A stretch of DNA of 44,397 nucleotides from Calothrix sp. CSU_2_0 (GTDB lineage Bacteria; Cyanobacteriota; Cyanobacteriia; Cyanobacteriales; Nostocaceae): NCBI GenBank assembly GCA_012034595.1, contig JAAUPE010000050.1, positions 1 to 44,397 on the forward strand, written 5' to 3'. The notes beneath the pieces were generated by a model. That model made no database searches, was not told where the DNA came from, and saw nothing but the letters and a program-made list of their open reading frames with translations. Each line of letters opens with the position of its first letter. Within the stretch, counting starts at the first letter, position 1. A program made the translations under genes and the position numbers. Below are positions 34,715 to 43,820 of this stretch, piece by piece.

Positions 34715-37700
34715 ATGGCTAGAAAAACTAAAGATTCTGACGAATCCAAGCAGCTTTCATTATTTGACAATATATCTAACAATATATCTGACAGTGGATT
34801 GGATGAAAATTCTGAATTAGAAACTTCTGACGTAGAAAATTCTGAAATTACGGACGAATCTGATGATAGCTGGTTAGACGGTGATTTTGGTTTTGATGGT
34901 GATTCTGACAGAACGATCGCAACCAAAAGTGAGTTACTAACTCTTAAGTTATTACGGGAAGCAATAGAAGCACAAAACCCTAATGACCAAGTGATGTCAG
35001 ATTTTGGCAAATATGTATTACCAAATTTGCTGAGTATTGCTATTGGAGTTACAGCAAAAGGTGGTAAATTCTTTGATGAAATTGACGAAAAGCGAGAAGC
35101 AGAAGGGAAAGCAAAAGTTCGACGCGATAATGCTGCTGACCAATCTTTAAATACTCATTTACTCAATGGATTATTTCCGGCAAATTTAATTGAGAGACGT
35201 TTGCATAAACTCGATACCACAGTGCAACGAGTGGTAAGAGAAAAAGAAAGGAGATTAGTAATTGCTGGGTTTATTCTTCACGATTTTGAAAAATTCCCCG
35301 ATGTTCCGAATGATTGTCGCAAGTTACCACTAGCAGAACATCGCCAAATTATCGATGAAAAAGTCAGACAATTAGGACTAGATAAGTTTATCAATCTAGA
35401 AAATCCAGAAGCTTATAAAGAATATATTGATGATTTGTTGTGTATGGCTTACAATGCACAACGACGTTGGGATACTAATTGGAATTTTTCCGAATTTGGC
35501 TTAAATCCTGTTCTCAAAGATAGAACACTTCGCAGTTTATCAGATTTAACTTGTCTTGCCGATTCTCTCGCTTCAATTATTAAACATCCTCAAGATGCTG
35601 AAAATCCTAGACTTAATGAAATTATTCATAGTTTGAGTGATGGAAAATTAAAATTTACCTATCACCGCATTTCTGAAAACCGAGGTGTGTTAACAAATGT
35701 GGTAAATAATGCGTTAATGGAAGCACATACCAGTTTAAATACTGAGGAAAATATCTACTATGAACCTCTGTTATATCTACCAACAGGAGTGATTTACCTG
35801 GCTCAAAGAAATGCTCCAGCTATTTCATTAGATGATGTACCTAATCAAGTTATTGAAAATATAAAATCACTTTGTTCTGGGCAATTAAAACTCAGACAAA
35901 CAGGATTTGGTCGTGATGGCAAAGGGATGAAATATGCCGAATATTACAATTTATTTTTTGAGGAAATTGGCTTGATGAAAGTAGCTTTAGATGCTACATT
36001 AAGGATACTAAATCCTCAGAAAGATTCGGTTGCTAAAAGCCGTAGTGATAACTTAGTTAAGTTTCAACAGCAAAATGTATTATCTGCTGATTATGACTTC
36101 AAATTTGCCGATGATATTCGGATTGACCAAATAGCAGAATTTGGAGATTTAATCTGTCGTAAAATTTGGGGTGAAAGTGTCAATAGAATTGAAGCTGCTT
36201 GTAAAAAAGATAAAAATTTACCTAAATTAACACAGTTCGATTTAACTCACAAAGTTGCTGAATATTGGAACTTAACAGAATATCTACCCCAAATTAGGGA
36301 AATTCAACGCATTAATCAAAGTCTCAAGGAAAATAAATTAAAAGGTAATACTGGGGGAGTTCCCTATGAGTGGTATTACCTCGCAGCTAAATATCTAGAA
36401 AAAAATCCTGGAATTGAGAATGTTAGAGAAAGTTGTCAGCAAGCGATCGCACATATTAATAATTTAATTTCTCCGATTCTTTCCCAATATGAATTACCTG
36501 ATGGTTGGAATGATTTACGACTCTGGGTAAAACAAGTTGTCATGTTACCAGGAAATCAAGAAACACAATCATCTGATAACTTCTTGAACGAACTTGCTAA
36601 CTATAATGCTGCGAAAAAATCGGGACGGGGAAGACAATTAATTTGTTCTATTTCCCATTCTGCTTACACTGTCACCGAACAGATGGAATCTGCGGTTTTG
36701 TTTACTCCCCAGGTTTATACAAATAAACAAATGTTGAATGGTTCTAATGCCAAACGTAATATTTCTAGTATTGCGGGATTAGAAATGATGTTGCGGCAAA
36801 TATTGATGAATCAGACTCAGGCTGTTGGGAAAAGATTTGAAGATGGAAAATATCGTTATCTGTACTTTTATCCCACTTATTACTTCACTCCAGAAACTAA
36901 TAAGTTTTTGCAAAAAGCTTACACTGGAATTTCTCAAACTCGATTCGATACCAGCATTCGCAATCACTTTATCAGTAAAGATTTGCAAGCTGATTTTAAT
37001 AAGGAAAGATATCAAAATGTTGATGCTTTTTTAATTGATGAAAACTTAGAGTCAGAAAAAGATAGAACCTTTAAACTTTCCTATCCAGATGACCAACCTT
37101 TGACATTTTACTTCATGGCAATGCCACCAGGAAGGGACAGCAGTGACACCGAATCTTGGGTAATGCCAAGTTGGTTAGCGTTTGCTTTTCCGATGATTTT
37201 AGACGTGAAAACAGTAGTTTCCGAATCACCTATTCCCCCCTTTAATGATGGTGCTGAGTTTGAAGAAAGCGTATTTCTTGATAGCGCACCTCATGCTTTC
37301 CGAACCTTAGTAGGAAGGGATAGATTTCGACTTGATTATATCCTCGAAGGATGGAAGGAAAATAATAAATCCTATCCTGCACCACTCAACGTACTGACAG
37401 CAGCTTATGCAATTCATATAGACGTTAATGCCAAAAGCGGAAAGTCTGGTTATGATGCAAACTGGGGTAGATTTACAGAGTTAGCCAAGGATTTTGAAAC
37501 TACTCCTCTTCATGTATTTGCTTATCTGAATCGCTGGGTAAGGAATCAAGCAATAGAAACAGCAAGAATTGAAAAAATAAAGCTTTATGCTTATAACTTT
37601 TACCCTTGTTTTGACCCTTGTGCAGAATATGATTTTGAATCAAAGGAATGGAAATTAATGCCAGAATCGCAATTGAATCATCCAAAAAAATTAACCGATT

Positions 37701-38125
37701 TGTATCGTAAGTTTTATCGCGCTAACAAACGCTATAACCCCAAATCTAATGCAGTATTAAAACCAATTGATATTGCAGCAGAGACAATTCTCAAAGCTGA
37801 AACTAGTGTATTTAATGGAGATACTTTAGTCGCAGCAGTCGCAGCAGAAGTATTCAAACTCATGGATAGAGTTCATGCAAATACTGCGGATGGACGCTGG
37901 GTAATGAGCAAACGGGAAGAAGAAAGACAAGCAGTTTTAGATTTTGCGAGGTATTTTGTGATGGAGGTTTTTGAAAACTCATTTGCAGGCGATCGCGCTC
38001 GTTTAGCAGGTAGACAATTGAACTTAATTAAAGACACTTGTGAATTTTTATATCGCTTGGAGGATGATAAGGAAAATGCCAATAAAGAGATTAAAGAAAA
38101 CGAAAATGAAACAAATAAAGATTAA
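34715..38125 (+). CDS. cas10d: Type I-D large subunit Cas10d (Csc3) with HD nuclease
   Basis: Large subunit of the I-D Cascade; its HD domain supplies the nuclease missing from Cas3'. The product is 1136 residues. Residues about 25-66 are acidic and low complexity. The HD region has THLLNG (His148) and FILHDFEKFPD (His189-Asp190). The middle shows the diverged Palm typical of Cas10d, without a classical GGDD. The C-terminus (after 1040) is charged and helical. A GAGGGAAG ribosome site precedes the ATG. It follows the YhcG gene by 18 bases. The gene is intact. Confidence 0.95.
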   Translation: MARKTKDSDESKQLSLFDNISNNISDSGLDENSELETSDVENSEITDESDDSWLDGDFGFDGDSDRTIATKSELLTLKLLREAIEAQNPNDQVMSDFGKYVLPNLLSIAIGVTAKGGKFFDEIDEKREAEGKAKVRRDNAADQSLNTHLLNGLFPANLIERRLHKLDTTVQRVVREKERRLVIAGFILHDFEKFPDVPNDCRKLPLAEHRQIIDEKVRQLGLDKFINLENPEAYKEYIDDLLCMAYNAQRRWDTNWNFSEFGLNPVLKDRTLRSLSDLTCLADSLASIIKHPQDAENPRLNEIIHSLSDGKLKFTYHRISENRGVLTNVVNNALMEAHTSLNTEENIYYEPLLYLPTGVIYLAQRNAPAISLDDVPNQVIENIKSLCSGQLKLRQTGFGRDGKGMKYAEYYNLFFEEIGLMKVALDATLRILNPQKDSVAKSRSDNLVKFQQQNVLSADYDFKFADDIRIDQIAEFGDLICRKIWGESVNRIEAACKKDKNLPKLTQFDLTHKVAEYWNLTEYLPQIREIQRINQSLKENKLKGNTGGVPYEWYYLAAKYLEKNPGIENVRESCQQAIAHINNLISPILSQYELPDGWNDLRLWVKQVVMLPGNQETQSSDNFLNELANYNAAKKSGRGRQLICSISHSAYTVTEQMESAVLFTPQVYTNKQMLNGSNAKRNISSIAGLEMMLRQILMNQTQAVGKRFEDGKYRYLYFYPTYYFTPETNKFLQKAYTGISQTRFDTSIRNHFISKDLQADFNKERYQNVDAFLIDENLESEKDRTFKLSYPDDQPLTFYFMAMPPGRDSSDTESWVMPSWLAFAFPMILDVKTVVSESPIPPFNDGAEFEESVFLDSAPHAFRTLVGRDRFRLDYILEGWKENNKSYPAPLNVLTAAYAIHIDVNAKSGKSGYDANWGRFTELAKDFETTPLHVFAYLNRWVRNQAIETARIEKIKLYAYNFYPCFDPCAEYDFESKEWKLMPESQLNHPKKLTDLYRKFYRANKRYNPKSNAVLKPIDIAAETILKAETSVFNGDTLVAAVAAEVFKLMDRVHANTADGRWVMSKREEERQAVLDFARYFVMEVFENSFAGDRARLAGRQLNLIKDTCEFLYRLEDDKENANKEIKENENETNKD

Positions 38126-38242
38126 AATTTTTGCTGGCTAACGTTATCTAATTTTAATCTGATAAAATGTTTGGTTCCGCTTTGATAGAGCCAACCTACA
38201 GTAGCTACATTAAATATTTTTTACTTAACTAGGAGACAAATT

Positions 38243-39280
38243 ATGTCATTTATCAAAACCGTTGATGCTAAATTTTTCCATGCTGAAATTCCCTATAAAC
38301 CAATGGGTAAGTATGTACATTTTCTTACCGTTCGGGTTACGGAATCCTATCCCTTATTTCAAACAGATAGTGAACTAAATAAAGCAAGAGTAAGAGCGGG
38401 AATCGTCGATAAAACTACAATTAGTAGACTTTCCATGTTCAAACGCAAACAATCTACACCAGAACGTTTAGTCGGGAGAGAATTATTACGTAACTATGGA
38501 TTAATGACAGCTAAAGAATGCGAATATAACGTCAACTTTGCGATGAATAATCCCGATTGTATTATTTACGGATTTGCGATCGGTGATTCGGGTTCAGAAA
38601 AATCAAAAGTAGTTGTGGATACCGCATTTTCGATTAAATCCTTCGATGAATCCCACGAAACTTTTACTCTGAATGCACCTTTTGAAAATGGTACGATGGC
38701 ATCTAAGGGTGAAAATGGTTCTAGAGTTGGTGAGGTGACAAGTAGAATTAACCAACAAGACCACATTAAACCTCAAGTCTTTTTTCCCAGTATTATTACA
38801 CTAAAAGACCCTACAGAAGCGAGTTTTTTGTATGTATTGAATAACATTCTACGAACTCGTCATTATGGAGCGCAAACTACCCGCACGGGAAGGGTAAGAA
38901 ATGAATTGATTGGGGTAATATTTGCTGATGGGGAAATAGTTAGTAACTTGCGTTGGACTCAGGCAATTTACGACTATATGAAAACTAATAATACCTTACA
39001 TTCACCCGATCCATTAAATGAAGATGAGGTGTTTGATGCTGCAAAAGTTTCGATATCAGCATTGATGGAAGAAGAATTTATTGTGCATGAAGATATTCTA
39101 GGTGAAAAATTTGCAGCTTTACTTAAAGAAGTAAAAGCGATTACTGCAAATGAAGAAGAACTTAAAAAAATGCTGAAAAAAGCCGATGATGAAGCCAAAG
39201 CTTATGCGAAATTACACATCAAAGGTAAAGACAAAGAAAAGGAAAAGGATAAAGATAAAGAAAAAACAGCCGCGAAATAA
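38243..39280 (+). CDS. csc2: Type I-D backbone subunit Csc2 (Cas7d)
   Basis: Csc2 forms the helical backbone over the crRNA. The product is 345 residues. Family segments seen include KYVHFLTVRVTESYPLFQTD, GRELLRNYGLMTAKECEYN and TRHYGAQTTRTGRVRNE with its basic residues. The last about 20 residues are a Lys/Asp/Glu run. A TAGGAGA ribosome site lies 9 bases before ATG. csc1 begins 5 bases after the stop. Confidence 0.94.
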   Translation: MSFIKTVDAKFFHAEIPYKPMGKYVHFLTVRVTESYPLFQTDSELNKARVRAGIVDKTTISRLSMFKRKQSTPERLVGRELLRNYGLMTAKECEYNVNFAMNNPDCIIYGFAIGDSGSEKSKVVVDTAFSIKSFDESHETFTLNAPFENGTMASKGENGSRVGEVTSRINQQDHIKPQVFFPSIITLKDPTEASFLYVLNNILRTRHYGAQTTRTGRVRNELIGVIFADGEIVSNLRWTQAIYDYMKTNNTLHSPDPLNEDEVFDAAKVSISALMEEEFIVHEDILGEKFAALLKEVKAITANEEELKKMLKKADDEAKAYAKLHIKGKDKEKEKDKDKEKTAAK

Positions 39281-39285
39281 TAACT

Positions 39286-39992
39286 ATGACTATAATTTAC
39301 CGTTGTCAAATTGAATTACATGATAGTGTTTATTACGCAACCCGCGAAATTGGTAGACTCTACGAAACTGAACCAGTAATTCATAACTACGCGCTCTGCT
39401 ACGCACTCGGATTAGTAGATAGCGATAAATATGCAACTACTGTCTCTGAAGAACATTCCTACCGCTATTTTTGCCCCGAACAAGTACCAAAATATGAGGA
39501 ACATTTAACCCCGCTAAATCAACAGGAAATTTATGTAACTCCAGCATGTTCCATCAGTCATACTTCCATACTCAATACATGGAAATATGCGAATAATAAT
39601 TACCATGTAGAGATGGAGAAAACTCAAAAGAATATTCCTAGCTTTGGGAGAGCAAAGGAAATTGCACCAGAAAGCCAATTTGAGTTTTTGTAATTTCTCA
39701 AAAAGAAATTAAGTTACCAAAATGGATTCGCTTGGGAAAATGGATGAGTAAAGCAGAGGTTACTGTTGAACCATTATCCCAACCAAAAATCAAAACAGAT
39801 TTATTTATCTGTACCCATCCTTTAAATCCATTGGATGTGATGTTCACTAATCAAGTAATTAGTTACGATGTGGTAAATATGCCACCAGTTAGTTTGATTC
39901 AAAATGTGCAGATGCGCGGACGATATTACTATTTTGAAAATGCCAAAAATGTGAGATTACCCGTTAATATGGCATACCGTTTTCGGAATTAA
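39286..39992 (+). pseudogene. csc1: Type I-D Csc1 (Cas5d), split by a one-base frameshift
   Basis: Csc1 caps the 5' handle of crRNA. Frame one (39286-39693) runs from IIYRCQIELHDSVYYATREI to SQFEF. Frame two continues VISQKEIKLPKWIRLGKWMS and on to NMAYRFRN at 39992. Adding one T to the five-T run at 39685-39689 joins them as EFFVISQKEIK, about 235 residues, the normal Csc1 size. Nothing else is damaged, so a sequencing error is likely. Confidence 0.87.
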
Positions 39993-40022
39993 GTTTTGGA
40001 CGCAATGTAATAGATTGCGTCC

Positions 40023-40427
40023 TTACTTTCCAAAACCAGAACTACGCTTTTTAGGTTTCACAGATTTATTCGCTAACAATTCTTTCGCAAAACCTCCTTT
40101 ATCTTGTAAAAATAATTTGCGAGTACGCTGACTTTGATATTCTTTTAATTCTGCTGCTAGGGGATGACTAGAATCTACTTCTAGGTGAGTTATGGAAACA
40201 ACATAAGCTGTTTTATCTGTTGTTTCGGATGCTAAAGCACAGGAAATCCCACCTTCATCACCACTATAAAGAACAGAGGTAACTTCATATTCTCGATCGG
40301 GATTAGCAATTTCTCCTTTTTCTTTTAACATTCGCAAAAATTGCTTTCCAGGACGTACTTTCATTGGTAAGCTGGCTTTTAATTTCTCGGTTAGTGCCAT
40401 AGCTTGACTGCGATCGTCAATTTTCAT
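40023..40427 (-). CDS. Hypothetical protein antisense within the cas operon
   Basis: 134 residues, no membrane segment. The start ATG 40427 has a good AGGAGAAAA ribosome site 5 bases upstream. Segments: MKVRPGKQFLRMLKEKGEIA, YSGDEGGISCALASE, KTAYVVSITHLEVDSSHPL, and a basic Lys/Arg/Ser-rich end. I have the impression of a conserved cyanobacterial family without known function. It converges on csc1 (31-base gap) and diverges from cas6, so it interrupts the cas transcription unit. A role as regulator or inhibitor cannot be excluded but has no direct support. Confidence 0.75.
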   Translation of the reverse strand: MKIDDRSQAMALTEKLKASLPMKVRPGKQFLRMLKEKGEIANPDREYEVTSVLYSGDEGGISCALASETTDKTAYVVSITHLEVDSSHPLAAELKEYQSQRTRKLFLQDKGGFAKELLANKSVKPKKRSSGFGK

Positions 40428-40484
40428 TGTTTTTTCTCCTAAGTTTTATCTGTTTCAAGATTATTATCTAATTTGCTCAAATCT

Positions 40485-41324
40485 ATGCCCAACAGCTTAA
40501 TTCTCAACCTCGTTCCCCAGTCAACTATCTATCCACAATTCTTAACGGGGAGACACTACCATGCACTATTCCTTAACCTTGTCAGTTCCGTCGATCGCAC
40601 TTTAGGTGATGTTCTCCACGACTCTAACGCAGATAAGGCTTTTACCCTGTCTCCTTTGCAAGTAATAATGGATGCGGGAATGCCAAGACGCAGGGAAGAA
40701 CGAAAAAGTAGCTTACTGCAATATCAGCATCAGCAAGCTATTTCTCCTGGGAGTTCTTGTTGGTGGAGGATATCGTTACTCGATGACACGCTATTTAGCA
40801 AATTAACGCAACTATGGCTAAATATTAATCCCGAACAGCCTTGGCATCTGGGTTCTGCCGATTTATTTATTACTAGGATTCAAGGTACACCACAGTCTAC
40901 GCAACCTTGGGCAAATGCTTGTAGTTACTCTCAATTATACGATCGCGCCAGTAATGTTGAGAAAACAATCGATTTTGTTTTTGCGACACCAACTGCTTTC
41001 CGTCAAGGAAGTTATGATACTGGGTTGCCTACTAGGGATTTAGTTTTTAAAAGCTTGTTGCAACGTTGGAATAAGTATAGTGGGATGGAGTTTGGTTCTG
41101 ATTTTATTGAGTCACTTTTCCCTAGTTTTTTTAATATCAGAACTGAAGTTGCTAGCGATTCCCGTAGTAAGTTTATTGGTTGTGTTGGTGAGATTAGCTA
41201 TCGGATTATGGGTGATGTGGAAGTTGAAACAATTAAGATAATTAATGCTCTTGCTGATTTTGCTTTATATGCAGGAATTGGACGCAAAACGACAATGGGA
41301 ATGGGGATGGTGAGGAGAATTTAA
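40485..41324 (+). CDS. cas6: CRISPR repeat endoribonuclease Cas6
   Basis: Cas6 cuts pre-crRNA in the repeat, leaving the ATTGAAAC handle. The product is 279 residues from ATG 40485 (MPNSLILNLVP); a TTG four codons earlier is possible. The Cas6 ferredoxin-like fold ends in the Gly-rich motif (LYAGIGRKTTMGMGMVRR). His24/His26 in TGRHYHALF lie where catalytic residues are expected. No strong ribosome site is seen. Because the antisense gene lies upstream, cas6 probably needs its own promoter in 40428-40484 or read-through. Confidence 0.9.
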   Translation: MPNSLILNLVPQSTIYPQFLTGRHYHALFLNLVSSVDRTLGDVLHDSNADKAFTLSPLQVIMDAGMPRRREERKSSLLQYQHQQAISPGSSCWWRISLLDDTLFSKLTQLWLNINPEQPWHLGSADLFITRIQGTPQSTQPWANACSYSQLYDRASNVEKTIDFVFATPTAFRQGSYDTGLPTRDLVFKSLLQRWNKYSGMEFGSDFIESLFPSFFNIRTEVASDSRSKFIGCVGEISYRIMGDVEVETIKIINALADFALYAGIGRKTTMGMGMVRRI

Positions 41325-41545
41325 AAAGTTAAAAGTTAAAAGTTAAAGGGTAAAATTAATAAGAAAATATTCATCAATGAATTAAAGAAAATGGGAATAT
41401 ACATCTCTACAAACTATTTATTATTCCCAATCTCCATCTTTCAAAATCTAAAATCCAAAATCTAAAATCCAAAGCTTGTACTGAGCGACAGCGAATGTAT
41501 CTAAAATCCAAAATCTAAAATCCAAAATCTAAAATCCAAAATCAA
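41325..41545. repeat. Repeat-filled cas6-cas4 gap
   Basis: AAAGTTAAAAGTT heptamer-like units (41325-41350), then AAAATCTAAAATCC units around one copy of the 39-bp dispersed element (AGCTTGTACTGAGCGACAGC at about 41474). Repeats reach the cas4 start, so no ribosome site is obvious there. Confidence 0.8.
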
Positions 41546-42133
41546 ATGACTGAATATATTCCGATTGCAGCATTAAATCAATATGCTTATTGTTCGCATC
41601 GCTGTTGGAGGATGCATTGTATTGGCGATTTTATCGATAATCAATACACAATTGAAGGGACTAGTTTACATGAAAGAGTACATATGACAGGTGAAGGAAA
41701 TCGAGAGGAAACTTGGCAAGTTAGAGCAATTTGGTTGAAGTCTGAAGAATATAAGTTAATTGGGAAGTCTGATTTAATTGAATTAGAAAATGGTGAATTT
41801 TATCCAGTTGAATATAAACGCGGAAAAAAAGGTGAGTGGGATAATGATGAATTACAAGTTTGCGCTCAAGCTTTGTGTTTGGAGGAAATGACGGGGAAAG
41901 TTATCAATATTGGGTATGTTTATTATGCTCAAACTCATCAACGGCAATTAGTAGAAATTAATGCCGAATTACGTCAACAAACTATTGCCACAATTGAAGA
42001 TGTTACGAGGTTATTGGAAACTGGAGCAATGCCCAAAGCGGTTTATAGTCCACGCTGTAAAGGTTGTAGTTTGTATGAGCAATGTTTACCAAAAGTTGTG
42101 GAGAAGGTTGGGAAATATTTTGAGGTTGATTGA
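41546..42133 (+). CDS. cas4: CRISPR adaptation nuclease Cas4
   Basis: RecB-like nuclease that trims prespacers and selects the PAM. The product is 195 residues. Iron-sulphur cysteines are Cys16 (or Cys20) at the N-terminus and Cys171, Cys174, Cys180 (CKGCSLYEQC). Nuclease residues are Asp76 in IGKSDLIE, Glu89 and Lys91 in VEYKRG, and Gln104. It is followed by cas1 and cas2. Confidence 0.95.
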   Translation: MTEYIPIAALNQYAYCSHRCWRMHCIGDFIDNQYTIEGTSLHERVHMTGEGNREETWQVRAIWLKSEEYKLIGKSDLIELENGEFYPVEYKRGKKGEWDNDELQVCAQALCLEEMTGKVINIGYVYYAQTHQRQLVEINAELRQQTIATIEDVTRLLETGAMPKAVYSPRCKGCSLYEQCLPKVVEKVGKYFEVD

Positions 42134-42152
42134 GATAATTTTTTAAGATTTT

Positions 42153-42194
42153 AACGCAGAGGTTCGCGGAGTTAGCGCGGAGTTTCGCAGAGGG
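42153..42194. repeat. CGCAGAGGTTCGCGGAG dispersed repeat between cas4 and cas1
   Basis: ACGCAGAGGTTCGCGGAGTT is followed by a degenerate copy GCGCGGAGTTTCGCAGAGG. Reverse complement of the element at 18279-18320. Confidence 0.75.
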
Positions 42195-42221
42195 TTTTAT
42201 TAGTTTTTTTGGAGGAAGAAT

Positions 42222-43226
42222 ATGGGTACTGTTTACGTTACACAGGAAGATAGTTTTATTGCGAAGGTTGATGAAAGATTAAATGTGAGGTTTGAGAAGA
42301 AAACGATTTTAGATGTGCCATTACTCAAAGTTGATGGTGTAGTTATTATGGGACGTGCGAGTATTTCCCCTGCCGCGATCGCAGAACTTATTCAAAACAA
42401 AATTCCTCTCACTTTTCTCACAGTTAATGGTAAGTATATAGCCCGTTTGGAGCCAGAAATGAGTAAGAATATCTTTTTACGAAATGCTCAATGGAAAGCT
42501 GCTGGTGAGTCAATTCAAGCTATTCATGTTGCTAAAGGTTTTGTTAGGGGTAAGCTGAAAAATTACCGAAATTCATTGTTACAAACTCAGCGCAATTATC
42601 CTGATATTGATACGAGTAAGGGGATTAGTCAAATCGAAACTTGTTTAGTTTCTTTGGAAAAGGCACTTACAATTGATTCAATTCGAGGTTGTGAGGGTGC
42701 TGGAAGTGCGGCATATTTTGGCTGTTTTAATGACTTTATTCGTGTCGATAATTTTAGCTTTAATCATCGCAATCGTCGTCCACCTATTGACCCTGTAAAT
42801 GCACTTTTAAGTTTTGGATATTCATTGCTACGTCACGATATTCAAGGTGCTTTAAATATTGTTGGGTTTGACCCATATTTGGGTTATTTACATACCGAGC
42901 GTTATGGTAGACCGTCTTTAGCACTAGATTTAATGGAAGAATTTCGTCCTTTAATTGTTGATTCTTTGGTTCTTGGTGCAATTAATCGAAAAATTTTCAA
43001 ACCATCTGATTTTGTTTCTGAACCTGTTAGTAATGCGGTTTCTTTAACTAAAGAAAAATTGCATGAATTTCTGAGGCTATATCAGGAGAGAAAGCTAAAG
43101 AAAATCACTCATCCTGTTTTGGGAATTAAAAAAAGCTATCAAGAAATTTTTGAAATTCAAGCGCGTTTATTGGGTAAATATCTTATGGGGGAAACTGATA
43201 AATATCCACCTTTGGTTATGAAGTAA
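42222..43226 (+). CDS. cas1: CRISPR integrase Cas1
   Basis: Cas1 with Cas2 inserts new spacers at the leader end. The product is 334 residues. Catalytic residues Glu158 (IRGCEGAGSAAYF), His224 (LHTERYG) and Asp236/Glu239 (ALDLMEEFRP) are present. A TTGGAGGAAG ribosome site is about 8 bases upstream of ATG. The gene is intact, so adaptation should be functional. Confidence 0.96.
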   Translation: MGTVYVTQEDSFIAKVDERLNVRFEKKTILDVPLLKVDGVVIMGRASISPAAIAELIQNKIPLTFLTVNGKYIARLEPEMSKNIFLRNAQWKAAGESIQAIHVAKGFVRGKLKNYRNSLLQTQRNYPDIDTSKGISQIETCLVSLEKALTIDSIRGCEGAGSAAYFGCFNDFIRVDNFSFNHRNRRPPIDPVNALLSFGYSLLRHDIQGALNIVGFDPYLGYLHTERYGRPSLALDLMEEFRPLIVDSLVLGAINRKIFKPSDFVSEPVSNAVSLTKEKLHEFLRLYQERKLKKITHPVLGIKKSYQEIFEIQARLLGKYLMGETDKYPPLVMK

Positions 43227-43282
43227 TAATTAGTTGCTCTAATTAAGTTTTATTCCCTTTTACCCCTCATTATTCTCAACTT

Positions 43283-43558
43283 ATGATGTTTGTTGTTGTT
43301 TCCTATGATGTTTCTGAAGATAAGCGTCGTACTAAAATTCATAAGATTCTTAAGTCTTATGGACAATGGATGCAGTATTCTGTTTTTGAGTGTGATTTGA
43401 CTGATACTCAGTATGCTAAACTGCGATCGCGCCTTTCTAAAGTGATTAAACCGAAGGAAGATAATATCCGTTTTTATACGCTTTGTGCTTGCTGTCAACC
43501 AAAGGTTGAGCGTATTGGTGGTGAAATGCCACGGGATAATACGATATTTTTTGCTTGA
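43283..43558 (+). CDS. cas2: CRISPR adaptation protein Cas2
   Basis: Structural partner of Cas1, 91 residues from ATG 43283 (an ATG directly follows at 43286). Seen: FVVVSYDVSEDKRRTKIHKI with Asp9, QYSVFECDLT, and RFYTLCACCQ. The leader and array follow directly. Confidence 0.95.
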   Translation: MMFVVVSYDVSEDKRRTKIHKILKSYGQWMQYSVFECDLTDTQYAKLRSRLSKVIKPKEDNIRFYTLCACCQPKVERIGGEMPRDNTIFFA

Positions 43559-43820
43559 TTTTTGCTGGCTGGTTGCGCTAACCTGTGGGTGTTGGAAAAA
43601 GTTTGTTGGTTTTAGTGGCTGGATTGTCTATTCTGTCTTGATTTCAGCGATTTTTTCTGGATATGAGGTTGGCGCAATCTCTGAAAGTGTCTTTGTGTAT
43701 GGGTTTTGGCTTTTTCGCTCTGGCTACTGTTGACAAGCGATCGCTTGAAACAGTATTTTAGATTTGGTTAGCGTAAATGTACCTTGAAAACTAAATACAG
43801 CAAGCGTTCTAATCGAAGCT
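43559..43820 (+). promoter_or_regulatory. CRISPR leader with array promoter
   Basis: 262 bases without a credible gene, T- and G-rich. TTGACA at 43730-43735 and TATTTT at 43754-43759 (18-base spacing) make a good promoter about 60 bases before the first repeat. A TACCTTGAAAACTAAATA motif at 43780-43797 resembles the leader-proximal motif of many cyanobacterial arrays. Confidence 0.7.

Noticed and set aside
43485-43733. 82-codon frame overlapping the end of cas2 and the leader
   Set aside because: Overlaps cas2 out of frame and covers the array promoter region; low-complexity translation.
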